Assembly (NCBI GenBank): GCA_012270795.1
Contig: JAAXHO010000105.1
Coordinates: forward strand, 1 to 51,470
Reading direction: 5' to 3'
Length of the DNA stretch: 51,470 bases
From: Candidatus Poribacteria bacterium
Lineage (GTDB): Bacteria; Poribacteria; WGA-4E; WGA-3G
This document shows positions 16,983-26,170 of this stretch, one piece after another. The position numbers and the translations under genes were made by a program. The number at the start of each line of letters is the position of its first letter. The stretch's first letter is position 1. The notes beneath the pieces were generated by a model. That model saw nothing but the letters and a program-made list of their open reading frames with translations. It searched no databases and was not told the origin of the DNA.

Positions 16983-17732
16983 ATGTTAGTATCTGTTATA
17001 ATTCCTGCGTACAACGAAGAGCAAACAATTCAACAGGTACTTGAAACTGTACAAGCCCTACCCCTTGATACACAAATCATCGTTGTCAATGATGGGTCAA
17101 CGGATGGGACGCATGCGATCCTTGAAAACCTACATGAAAATGAAAACCTTACAATTGTTCATTGTGATGAAAATCGTGGTAAAGGATTCGCAATTCGTAC
17201 CGGAATTCCATACATCAAAGGGGATGCTGTCGTCATTCAAGATGCAGATATGGAACTTTCTCCAAATGACTTATTACATCTCATCAAACCTTTGGAGAAT
17301 GGGAAAGTAGATGTCGTTTACGGTTCTCGGTTTCTAAACGGTAGAGGAAATGCCAGCATTCATAATTATTTGGCAAACCGTATTCTTGCGATGTATACAA
17401 ATATACTCTACGGGTGCAGAATCACCGATGAATCCACAGGATATAAATTGTTTACTACAAATCTAATCAAACAGATTGATTTAACTTGTGAAGGGTTTGA
17501 ATTTTGTCCGGAGATAACAGCGAAAATATTGCGTTCTGGCTATCAGATACATGAAGTTCCGGTCTCTTATTTCCCACGTACGAAAAAGGAAGGTAAAAAA
17601 CTCCGTTTTTGGTCGGATGGGTTTTTTGCTGCATGGACACTCTTGAAATATAGGTTTACTTCAAAGCAGAAGTTTTTCAACTATGTCACAGATAAAACAG
17701 AAGAACAACATCTGGAGGATAATTGCAAATAA
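16983..17732 (+). CDS. Family 2 glycosyltransferase (polyprenyl-phosphate type)
   Basis: A 249-residue GT-A fold enzyme with VSVIIPAYNEEQTI, VVNDGSTDGT, ENRGKGFAIRTG, QDADMELSP (DxD metal site) and YGSRF. The layout is like dolichol/polyprenyl-phosphate mannose or glucose synthases, but without C-terminal membrane helices. It would load a sugar on a lipid carrier for glycan or glycoprotein synthesis. Its stop overlaps the start of the next, secreted protein, so the two may be co-expressed. Confidence 0.88.
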   Translation: MLVSVIIPAYNEEQTIQQVLETVQALPLDTQIIVVNDGSTDGTHAILENLHENENLTIVHCDENRGKGFAIRTGIPYIKGDAVVIQDADMELSPNDLLHLIKPLENGKVDVVYGSRFLNGRGNASIHNYLANRILAMYTNILYGCRITDESTGYKLFTTNLIKQIDLTCEGFEFCPEITAKILRSGYQIHEVPVSYFPRTKKEGKKLRFWSDGFFAAWTLLKYRFTSKQKFFNYVTDKTEEQHLEDNCK

Positions 17733-19345
17733 TGTATAGAAAGATCGTTTATTCCACGTTTATTTTACTATTTATAGTAGGTGTGTCGTTTATAGTATTC
17801 AGTCATGACAATGAATCAACCTTATTGGAAGATGTCAACAATGATGGCTCCGTAGATATACTTGACCTTGTGTTAGTCTCATCAGCATTCGGTGGTCCTG
17901 GGGATAGAACCTCAGATGAAAACCCGGATGTCAATCGTGATGGTATTGTGAATGTTCTTGATCTTGTTCGGGTATCAAACCGTTTCGGTGAAACTGAACA
18001 TGATGATCACTCTACCTATCATGATATTCAAGACAATATTTTTGATAAAAGTTGTGCAAACGGCGCATGCCACGCACCTCCTGCTAACGCAGCGAATCTG
18101 AATTTAACTTATGGTCAATCATATCAAGATTTGGTTGACCGCGTGCCACGCAATCAAGCCGCAGCGGACGCAGGTATGAAGCTTGTTGACCCTAATAATC
18201 CTGATAACAGTTTTTTGTTAACGAAGTTGAAAGGACCAGAAGATGCAGCCATGGGGGGACGCATGCCCTTTGGGATGGGACCCGTTCACAAAGGCAAAAT
18301 AGATGGTATCTGGACCTGGATAGCTGCAGGAGCACCACGCACTGGAAAAGTTGCTGGTGTCGGTGACCTCGGTATTTTACGTGATCCCGAAGAGGTATTT
18401 AATCCACCACCGCCACCCGCTCCCGGAGAAGGTTATCAGATACATTTACCGCCTTTCAAAATTGAACCCGGAACTGAAAGAGAGGTCTTCTATGCAACTC
18501 AGATTAAGGACGAAAACGGACAACCCGTTGAGGAAGATATATTCATCAACAGAGTTGAAATATTCTATCCGTCCGGCAGCCATCACTTTATTGTCTATCG
18601 TCTGACAAAGGAAGGACTTGCAAACGGTGTTCAAAATAGGGGAGTAGACCCTAGCATTGCTGTTAACCCAGAAGACCAATTCCGAGAACTTGATCCTGAT
18701 GACCCGCAAGTTCTCGGAAATTTTGGTATTGATAGACTCTTTGTCGTTGGTACACAAACCGATGATACCTTATTTGAGTTTCCTGAAGGCGTAGGTTTGC
18801 GTTTACCGGGCGATACTGTGTTCGACCTCAATTCGCACTATATCAATCTTCTTGGCGATGAAATGTTGATCGGTGAAACTTATGTCAATATCTATACAAT
18901 ACCAGAGGAAGAGGTAAAGTACGAAGCAATTGAGATCTTTGTTTCAAACAGAAGCATTAACGTGCCTCCAAATACTACACGTGTCGCAAAATTGACATGG
19001 TATGTTGAAGATGAATTAGAACGTAGAGGACACGACCCAGATACCGAATTACATGTCTTCCTCCTCACTTCTCACATGCATAGACATGGGGAGTTGTTTG
19101 AAATATTCCAAGATTCTTCAGGCGATCTATTGCATCGGAGTATTGCTTATGACGATGCACCGATTACACTATTTCCATCCCCGCTTATCTTAAGTGTTGA
19201 TGACGGATTGTCTTTTCAGTGTACACACAACAACTACGATAAGAATGTGCCACTCCAATTCGGACTTACCTCCGAAGACGAGATGTGCATTATCTTCGGC
19301 TATTACTTTATCCCAATAGAAAAAGCTGGAGAAACAATTGAATAA
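17732..19345 (+). CDS. Secreted dockerin / heme c / copper type II monooxygenase-like protein
   Basis: About 537 residues from the ATG overlapping the previous stop (TAATG); a TTG nine bases upstream is closer to the GGAGG. Order of parts: signal sequence or anchor (1-23); a two-repeat dockerin-like calcium module (about 34-87, D-x-N-x-D-G repeats); a heme-binding domain with CANGACH (C108-H114, CX4CH) and a typical MPFG...WIAAGAP end; then a PHM-like copper monooxygenase region with HHFIV, LTSHMHRHG and EMCIIFGYY holding His and Met copper-ligand candidates. Probably an extracytoplasmic redox enzyme. Dockerin next to heme and copper centres is unusual. Confidence 0.8.
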   Translation: MYRKIVYSTFILLFIVGVSFIVFSHDNESTLLEDVNNDGSVDILDLVLVSSAFGGPGDRTSDENPDVNRDGIVNVLDLVRVSNRFGETEHDDHSTYHDIQDNIFDKSCANGACHAPPANAANLNLTYGQSYQDLVDRVPRNQAAADAGMKLVDPNNPDNSFLLTKLKGPEDAAMGGRMPFGMGPVHKGKIDGIWTWIAAGAPRTGKVAGVGDLGILRDPEEVFNPPPPPAPGEGYQIHLPPFKIEPGTEREVFYATQIKDENGQPVEEDIFINRVEIFYPSGSHHFIVYRLTKEGLANGVQNRGVDPSIAVNPEDQFRELDPDDPQVLGNFGIDRLFVVGTQTDDTLFEFPEGVGLRLPGDTVFDLNSHYINLLGDEMLIGETYVNIYTIPEEEVKYEAIEIFVSNRSINVPPNTTRVAKLTWYVEDELERRGHDPDTELHVFLLTSHMHRHGELFEIFQDSSGDLLHRSIAYDDAPITLFPSPLILSVDDGLSFQCTHNNYDKNVPLQFGLTSEDEMCIIFGYYFIPIEKAGETIE

Positions 19346-19349
19346 CTTT

Positions 19350-19422
19350 CAATGAATTTGCTGAATTTCAATTCATTGCAATATACTTCAAGACATCCCC
19401 GTGCTTATATCGTAGGTACGGG
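19350..19422. other. Intergenic with two small inverted repeats
   Basis: CAATGAATT (19350-19358) pairs with AATTCATTG (19370-19378), and CCCCGT pairs with ACGGGG (about 19396-19422). No T-run follows either, so neither is a convincing intrinsic terminator. They might be leader structures of the methionine-related gene downstream, but no known SAM or B12 riboswitch core is recognised. Confidence 0.3.
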
Positions 19423-19459
19423 GTCTACTATATAGTGGTTTGCAACGAACACCTTTAGA

Positions 19460-21340
19460 ATGAATATGACCCTTTTAACTAAAGATACCTTCATAGAAGC
19501 CATCAAACACCGTATACTTGTTTGTGATGGTGCTATCGGAACAGAACTACGCAAACAGATACCAGCGAATCTTCCTTGTGTAGACGCATGTAACATTATT
19601 GAAGACTACGCTGACGAAGTTGTTAGAGTTCATCAAGGTTATGCAGATGCTGGTGCGGATGTTATCCAAACCAACACATATCAGGCAAATCGCGAAGCGT
19701 TAGCAATTCATGGGTTTGACAATCAAGTTGAAGAAATCAATCGTGCTGGAGTGAAATTAGCACGAAGGGCAGCTGGACAACGATGCTATGTTGCTGGGTC
19801 AGTTGGTCAAATTCCTTTCAACTCAGATGATATAAATGTTACGTCTGAAATACCCTCTACGAAAACAACACGTCAGCTTTTCAAAGAACAGATGGATGGG
19901 CTTGTTGATGAAGGTGTCGATCTACTGATTCTGGAGACATTCGTTTCTCAAAAACAGGCAGAAATCGCTACAAAACAGGCACTGACTTATGGAGTTCCAG
20001 TTGTTGTTGAGATTAGTGGGATTTCGGGGGGGACTGTTGGTACTGGTGTAGATGTCCGTGTGTTTGCACAGGAAATAGAGCAGCTTGGTGCACACGCTGT
20101 CGGCATCAATTGCAGAGGTCCGCACGATCTCGTTCAAGCAATGGAACTCCTCGCTCCTGTCATCAGGGTGCCACTCGTCGTGCAACCAAACGCTGGCAAT
20201 CCAAGGGTGGAACAAGGTGAGATCGCTGTTTCATATACCGTTGGTGCGGATGTCTTTACCGACTATGTTCACAAATTAGTCGACCTCGGAGCAAACATGA
20301 TCGGTGGGTGCTGCGGCACAACCCCACAGTACATTGCCAGAATACGTCAAGCAGTTGCTTCTATGAAACCGATTAGGCGGCAAACCCGCATCTTTGTCCT
20401 CCCGAAAAGTGTCCCAACACACAAGGAAAAAAGGGATAACCCTATCCAACAGGTTTTTGAAACACGAGAACGGATCGTAAGTGTAGAAGCACGTGCAAAT
20501 ACCTTTCCCCAATTACGGGCATTGCTGAAGGAAGCGAAAGTACTTGCTGCTATGGAGGTTGACCTATTTGATGTGACAGACAATTCTGGTGCTGCTGTGA
20601 ACATAGGTGCAGTTGGTACTGCGTTTCGGCTTCAGCAAGTGACCCACATTCCGACCCTCATTCATTGGACAACGCGCTCCCGCAATCTCATCAGTATGCA
20701 ATCCCATTTATTAGAAGCAGAGGCGTTAGGCATACGTGGAATCGTTGCTTTGTCAGGCGATCATCCGAAAGCTGGTCCGTATGAATCGGCAAGTCTTGTG
20801 CCTGATGTCAGGGGTGCTATCCAACTCATGAAACTCATCTCTCGTCTCAATCATGGTGAACTGGCGGATGGTTCGTCAATCGGTGACCCGTGTGGATTTT
20901 ATTATGGGGGCGGATACACGATTGCAGAAAACCTTGACCCTCACGTTAAACATCTTGCCAACAAGGTTGCAGAAGGGGCAAAATTTGCTTATACTCAACC
21001 AGTATGGACTTTTGAAGACATTGAACGCGCGCATAAAGCTGCTGAACATCTCAACATAAAAATCCTTTTCGGTATCCTTCCTTTGACGAGTGCGCGCAGT
21101 ACTTCTTATCTTCGTGACAATTTGGGGCTGTACATCCCACAGTTCATAGTGGACAAGTTCCGAGACCTTGGTGACACAGCAGGCAATGAACTCGGTATGC
21201 AGTTGACACTTGACTTTGTCCGGGAAATACGTAATCAAGAGACCATCCCAATTGATGGAATTTATCTCATACCTCCTGCCCGACTCAATTGGAAAAACAG
21301 ACGAATTGTCATATCAGAAATAGTTAAAACCTACCGATAG
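19460..21340 (+). CDS. Bifunctional homocysteine S-methyltransferase / methylenetetrahydrofolate reductase
   Basis: A 626-residue fusion like B. subtilis YitJ. Residues about 1-300 form the homocysteine methyltransferase barrel: VCDGAIGTEL, zinc-ligand Cys in GINCRGP and the CC pair in GGCCGTTP. Residues about 330-626 form the MTHFR barrel (VALSGDHPKAGPYES, FYYGGGYT, KFAYTQPVW, FGILPL, IYLIPPARLN). It would make 5-methyl-THF and use it, or another donor, to methylate homocysteine. It ends the plus-strand block; the next genes run the other way, so the two transcripts converge. Confidence 0.92.
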   Translation: MNMTLLTKDTFIEAIKHRILVCDGAIGTELRKQIPANLPCVDACNIIEDYADEVVRVHQGYADAGADVIQTNTYQANREALAIHGFDNQVEEINRAGVKLARRAAGQRCYVAGSVGQIPFNSDDINVTSEIPSTKTTRQLFKEQMDGLVDEGVDLLILETFVSQKQAEIATKQALTYGVPVVVEISGISGGTVGTGVDVRVFAQEIEQLGAHAVGINCRGPHDLVQAMELLAPVIRVPLVVQPNAGNPRVEQGEIAVSYTVGADVFTDYVHKLVDLGANMIGGCCGTTPQYIARIRQAVASMKPIRRQTRIFVLPKSVPTHKEKRDNPIQQVFETRERIVSVEARANTFPQLRALLKEAKVLAAMEVDLFDVTDNSGAAVNIGAVGTAFRLQQVTHIPTLIHWTTRSRNLISMQSHLLEAEALGIRGIVALSGDHPKAGPYESASLVPDVRGAIQLMKLISRLNHGELADGSSIGDPCGFYYGGGYTIAENLDPHVKHLANKVAEGAKFAYTQPVWTFEDIERAHKAAEHLNIKILFGILPLTSARSTSYLRDNLGLYIPQFIVDKFRDLGDTAGNELGMQLTLDFVREIRNQETIPIDGIYLIPPARLNWKNRRIVISEIVKTYR

Positions 21341-21417
21341 TATTTCTTCACAATCCTCTACGGATCTTATGGTGAAGTTGCACCGCTGCGTAGCACCACT
21401 TTTTTTGGGATTATGTA

Positions 21418-21532
21418 ATACCATTTCTATAAATTATTGTCTCATTAGAACGGTTGTTATGGTAGTCATTCTTTAGGCACAAACTGGAAGTTTATGCTAC
21501 AAAAAAGAGACATTATCAATTAGAAATGGTAT
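21418..21532. repeat. MITE-like repeat, family 3
   Basis: The terminal inverted repeat ATACCATTTCTA / TAGAAATGGTAT bounds 115 bases. The right part (AAGTTTATGCTACAAAAAAG and following) is almost identical to the copy at 42908-43022, while the left halves differ more. It lies in the convergent gap between the methyltransferase/MTHFR gene and the WD40 array. Confidence 0.75.
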
Positions 21533-21591
21533 AATCGGTAGTACCTTGGTAATCATCGGGTCGGTTTCTGGCCGACGCACCTACAAAATCT

Positions 21592-23904
21592 TTATCTGAA
21601 ATTATCCGTTGTTTTTATTTTTGTAATGAACATACCATTTTCCGCATCCCATACATGTAAGGTATCGCTCCAATCCATACTTAGAAGTGTAGATCCACCG
21701 TGAATAAACGCAAAAGCATCAAAATCCACATGTTTTTCTTTTATGGTATAACGGAGTGTTCCAGTTTTCAGATTCCATACGTGAAAAGTTTCTCTGTCTT
21801 CCTGAGTAACCAAGGATCTCCCATGGGGTGAAATCACAATCTGTGAATATGCTTCTCTGTTTTTATTAAGAATAGTATGAATTGTCCCTGTTTTCATGTT
21901 CCACAATCGAACAGTGTTATCTCTACTACCGCTAACCAGCATTTGCCCATTAGGTGAAAAATCAAGGAAGTCAATAGAAGACGTATGTCCTTGAAGTGTA
22001 GCTTTGTTTTGACCCGTTTTTGTGTCCCACAGTCGTATTGTGTTATCACTGCTTCCACTTACGAGTGTTCCACTATTCGGAGAAAACATTAGCTGGTTAA
22101 TCTGGTCAATATGACCTTTAAAGACTGCTTTAGGTTGACCTTTCTGTAATGTTGACTGCATGTCCCACAGAATAATCGTATTATCTTGACTTGTACTGGC
22201 AAACAATTTTCCATTTGGAGAAAAAACAATATACAGAATAATCGTATTATCTTGACTTGTACTGGCAAACAATTTTCCATTTGGAGAAAAAACAATATTA
22301 TGAACTCTCTTTGTATGTGCTTTCAGAGTTACCTTATGTTCTCCAGTTTTTGGATTCCATACGCGCATCTTGCCGTTCCTGCTGCCACTCACCAAGAACT
22401 TTCCATCAGGTGAGTAGGCAAGTATATCTATCCATGTGTTATGTCCTTTAAGAGTTGTCTTAAGTTCACCGGTATGAGTATCCCACAAACGGACCTGATT
22501 GTTATTCCATCCATCGCCGGTTGCAAGTGTTCTGCTGTCAGGTGAGAAAGCAAGTGAGTAGAACTGCGCGGATGGGTCTTTTAATGTGGTTATATGTTTG
22601 CCTTTTTCAGCGTTCCACAAAGCAATTTCGTTATTACTAATACTTACCACTGTTTTACCATCTGGCGAGAACATTGTTGATTTTACGAGTTCTTTATGCG
22701 CTTCAGAGACTCGGGTTTCTACTGTTTTTAATGGTAAAATGGTGTGAATTTGCAATTGCGTTGGTTCAGTCGGAATCTGCCAGAATCTAATAACGTCAGA
22801 CCTGTTATATTCACCTCTACCTGTTCGCATTATTCGCTTTGAGTCTGGAGAGACTTTGATTGAACGATTACCGTATATCTGAGTTCCACTAAAACTAAAC
22901 TTATACTTCATTGCTCTTAGATCCCACAACATTATTGAATCACCAATACCACCTGTACCCACTAAGAATTGACTATCAGGAGAAAATGCGATTGAAGATA
23001 TTCCTACTTTTATTTTTGTTCTGTTTGTTGAGGATTTTCCAAGGTCTGTCTTGGTTACGTCCCATAACTTTATTTCTTGATGTCCTGCACCAGCAAGTAT
23101 TTTACCATCAGGAGAATACACAATTGATTTAACACTCCCTATGTATCCCGAAAATGTATATTGGTGTTGTCCAGTGTGTGCATCCCACAACAAAATTTTC
23201 TGATAGCCTGAACTTGCGATTGTCTTGCCATTTGGGGAGAAGGTCACGGCATAGACTAAATCTGTATGTCCTTTGAGTGTTTTTCGCAACTCACCGGTTT
23301 GAACGTCCCAAAGCATAATAATTTTGTCAAAGCTTCCACTTGCGAGTGTCCTACCATCCGGGGAGAAGGCAATGGAAGTGACTTTCTCTTTATGCCCAGT
23401 AAGTATTTTTATGTGTTTACCTGTGTGTATGTCCCATAGTAAGATAGATTTATCGTAGCTTCCACTTGCAAGTGTCCTACCATCCGGGGAGAACGCGACA
23501 GAAGTAATTCTCTCTGTATGTCCTTCAAATGTTGTTATTTTTTCTCCAGTCATAGGATTCCACAACTGTACCTCTTCGGGATTTGTCCCACCGCTTGCTA
23601 ACATTTTCCCATCTGGCGAAAACACGACTATATTGGACTTTTTATCCCATTTGAGTGTAACTCTAAAATATAATCGCTTTTTATATGTATGTGTGTCATA
23701 CATCTGTATTCCGCCCCAAGAAGTTGCTGCTGCTATCCGATTTCCATCTGGAGAATATGCGACCTGTGTTATATCTGGTGTCACATAAGTGTCAGCTTTA
23801 GCAATTCTGGCTAAATTCAATTGCGTATAAATACACAGTGATGTACATATAATTACCACATACCAAAATTTGGATAAAAACATATTATTCTTGAGTTTCT
23901 TCAT
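21592..23904 (-). CDS. Exported WD40-repeat protein (array member 8)
   Basis: A 770-residue protein; start set by AAGGAGA 9 bases upstream. An N-terminal hydrophobic stretch (about residues 14-36, ending IAKA) looks like a signal peptide or anchor. The rest is about 16 WD-type units of roughly 40 residues (pattern FSPDGKTLASGS...D..I.LWD..TG). Units 3-5 are the cleanest. A 66-base in-frame tandem duplication (22168-22299) repeats half a blade. The middle unit before EAHKELVKS is divergent, suggesting two propellers joined by a linker. It closely resembles the member at 26171-28438, including the 3' flank, so the two probably arose by duplication. Binding partner unknown. Confidence 0.85.
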   Translation of the reverse strand: MKKLKNNMFLSKFWYVVIICTSLCIYTQLNLARIAKADTYVTPDITQVAYSPDGNRIAAATSWGGIQMYDTHTYKKRLYFRVTLKWDKKSNIVVFSPDGKMLASGGTNPEEVQLWNPMTGEKITTFEGHTERITSVAFSPDGRTLASGSYDKSILLWDIHTGKHIKILTGHKEKVTSIAFSPDGRTLASGSFDKIIMLWDVQTGELRKTLKGHTDLVYAVTFSPNGKTIASSGYQKILLWDAHTGQHQYTFSGYIGSVKSIVYSPDGKILAGAGHQEIKLWDVTKTDLGKSSTNRTKIKVGISSIAFSPDSQFLVGTGGIGDSIMLWDLRAMKYKFSFSGTQIYGNRSIKVSPDSKRIMRTGRGEYNRSDVIRFWQIPTEPTQLQIHTILPLKTVETRVSEAHKELVKSTMFSPDGKTVVSISNNEIALWNAEKGKHITTLKDPSAQFYSLAFSPDSRTLATGDGWNNNQVRLWDTHTGELKTTLKGHNTWIDILAYSPDGKFLVSGSRNGKMRVWNPKTGEHKVTLKAHTKRVHNIVFSPNGKLFASTSQDNTIILYIVFSPNGKLFASTSQDNTIILWDMQSTLQKGQPKAVFKGHIDQINQLMFSPNSGTLVSGSSDNTIRLWDTKTGQNKATLQGHTSSIDFLDFSPNGQMLVSGSRDNTVRLWNMKTGTIHTILNKNREAYSQIVISPHGRSLVTQEDRETFHVWNLKTGTLRYTIKEKHVDFDAFAFIHGGSTLLSMDWSDTLHVWDAENGMFITKIKTTDNFR

Positions 23905-23949
23905 CCGTGTTTATCTCCTTAAGTAGATTATTTTTTAAAAGGAAGAACA

Positions 23950-26050
23950 TTACTTAATTCTCCATAGGAGTATTTCATTTCCAACGCTTGTGAAAGTTTT
24001 CCCATTTGGGGAAAATGCGACTGAAGTAACAGGTTTTGTATGTCCAACGAGAGTCAATTTGTGCTTTCCTGTATCTGCGTTCCATAGGCGAATCGTCAAG
24101 TCTTCACTTGTACTCAATAGTGTATTTCCATCTGGTGAATAGGTAACAGAAAGAACTCTGTCTTTATGTCCGACCAATGTTGTTTTACGTTTTCCGGTTG
24201 TTGTATCCCACAACCGGATTGTCTCGTCAAAACTTGCGGTTGCTATAGTTTTTCCATCGGGCGAAAATGCAATTGAAGAGATGTGATCTGTATGTGCAAT
24301 CAATGTTGCGATCTGTTCCCGCGTTTTTGTGTTCCATAACCGAACGGTATCATCAGAATCACTTATTGCAAACATTCCTTCATCTGGAGAAAAAACGAAG
24401 TTAACTATATACATATTCCAATCAAATTTCACATGTGTCTGTTCTCCCGTTTTCGTATTCAAGAAATAGATATTACTATTTCCTTTATAGACTAATTGAT
24501 TATTATCAGCAGAAAATGTGATGGGATATACTCTATCTTTTTTAGATCCCTTTGTCAGTTTACATTCACCTGTTGTTGTATCCCACAAGTCATAAGTTTC
24601 AATACCTTTATCAGTTCTTCCACTACTTGCCAAGGTTTTACCGTCCGGTGAAAAAAAGAGATTGCTAATATCATGTCTGTAGTTTGTTGTAATAGTGTGT
24701 TTTAATTCGTGGGTTTTCACATTCCATATAAGAATTTGAGTGGTGTCATTCGTTCTTATGGTACTACTGGCAAGCGTCTCACCGTCTTCAGTAACTGCAA
24801 AACTACGGCCAGTAAAAGTTCCTTTATGTTTTCTTGTTTTTGTATCCCACAGTTGCAACGGGGGAACATCTCCCCAACCATCCCCTCCCAGTTCGCCAGC
24901 GTTTCTCCATTTTGGATGTACTTGACAACGGTGCCAACTGGCTGATGTTCATTATTGATTGCTTTGAATTTTCCACTATCTATATTCCAGATTCCAGATT
25001 CACTTGCGAGAAATTTACTGTTGGGAGAAAAAGTTAACCACTTCGGTTCCTCTTTATATCCTGTGAGTGTTTTTAACTGTTTTCCCGTTTTTGCATTCCA
25101 TAATTGGATATTACCATATTTCTAACAAATAAATTCCAATCCAGAGAAATCGTTAAATATCCCTTGTATTCATCAATTTGTTTTCCCGTTTTTACATCCC
25201 ACAAAACAGTCACACCGTAGTGTTGACTGATTAAAGTCTGTTGATCAGGAGAGAACTTTACAGAAGAAGCCTCATCCCCCGGTCCTGTAAATTTTTGTAT
25301 CTGTTTTCCCGTGTTTACATCCCATAGAATGAGTATTCCATCATAAGTTGAACCTACAATCATATTACTATCCGAAGAAAATTCGATATTATAGATAGTG
25401 TGGTCATTTTTTTCAAGTGTGCGTATCTGTTTTCCAGTTTTTGTGTCCCATAACAGAATTGGACTATCAAAGCTGCAACTTGCCAACATTTTGTTATCTG
25501 GAGATAGGTCAATAGAAGTAATTTTACTTTTATGTTCTTTGATAGTCACTTTTTGTTCACCAGTGTGGGGGTTCCACAAAATCACATTTGTATCTTCGCT
25601 TGCGCTGGCAAGCGTTTTCCCATCCGACGAGAATTCTATAAAGTAGATCTCTGCCTTATGAGCAGTCAATGTTGCTTTATGTTTTCCAATAGCCTTTCTG
25701 TTTGAGAGGTCCCACAAACGGATAGTTTTGTCAGCCCATTCTGCTTTGCTGGCAAGTATCTTTCCGTTTGGAGAAAAAGTTACTTCCTCCACTGGTGCTG
25801 TATGTCCAGTTAATAATGAAATTTCTTTATAAGTTCGTGCATCATAGAGCCATATTCCGATTGAAGTTGGAATTGCAATGATTTTGTTATTTGGTGAAAA
25901 CTCAATTTTACCTGTTACGCTGCCTTTGCCAAGGCGTGCAATTGCACCTTCGGGTAATCCCCATGTTGTATAGTCTGGATTTTGAGCGTCTGCTGGGTTT
26001 AATCCAACGGAGAAACAAAAAATAATTAGTATTTGAATCAATATTTTCAT
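23950..26050 (-). pseudogene. WD40-repeat protein, disrupted (array member 7)
   Basis: Two open pieces, 25073-26050 (start MKILIQILI, signal peptide to PADA, then TTWGLPEGAIARLGKG) and 23950-24858, plus an unframed link, together make one WD40 gene of about 700 codons. The link can be read through as GNIQLWNAKTGKQLKTL..., changing frame near 25118, and then as GDGWGDVPPLQLWDTKTRKH after a second shift near 24889, in a GGGG run where one more G restores the frame. Alternatively both are real mutations. Closest relative in the window is the gene at 30856-32983, which is also broken. Confidence 0.75.
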
Positions 26051-26170
26051 AGTTTTACCTTTGATCCCATAGGATTCATTTCGTTTTAGGATTGAAATTT
26101 GTAGATTTCGTCATTGGCAGCATCTGGGCAATCATTGGGCCTCTGTCCTGTTTGTGTACCTACAAAATTT

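Noticed and set aside
19350-19459. SAM or cobalamin riboswitch upstream of the methionine gene
   Set aside because: The leader is only about 110 bases with two tiny hairpins; none of the conserved riboswitch cores could be recognised.
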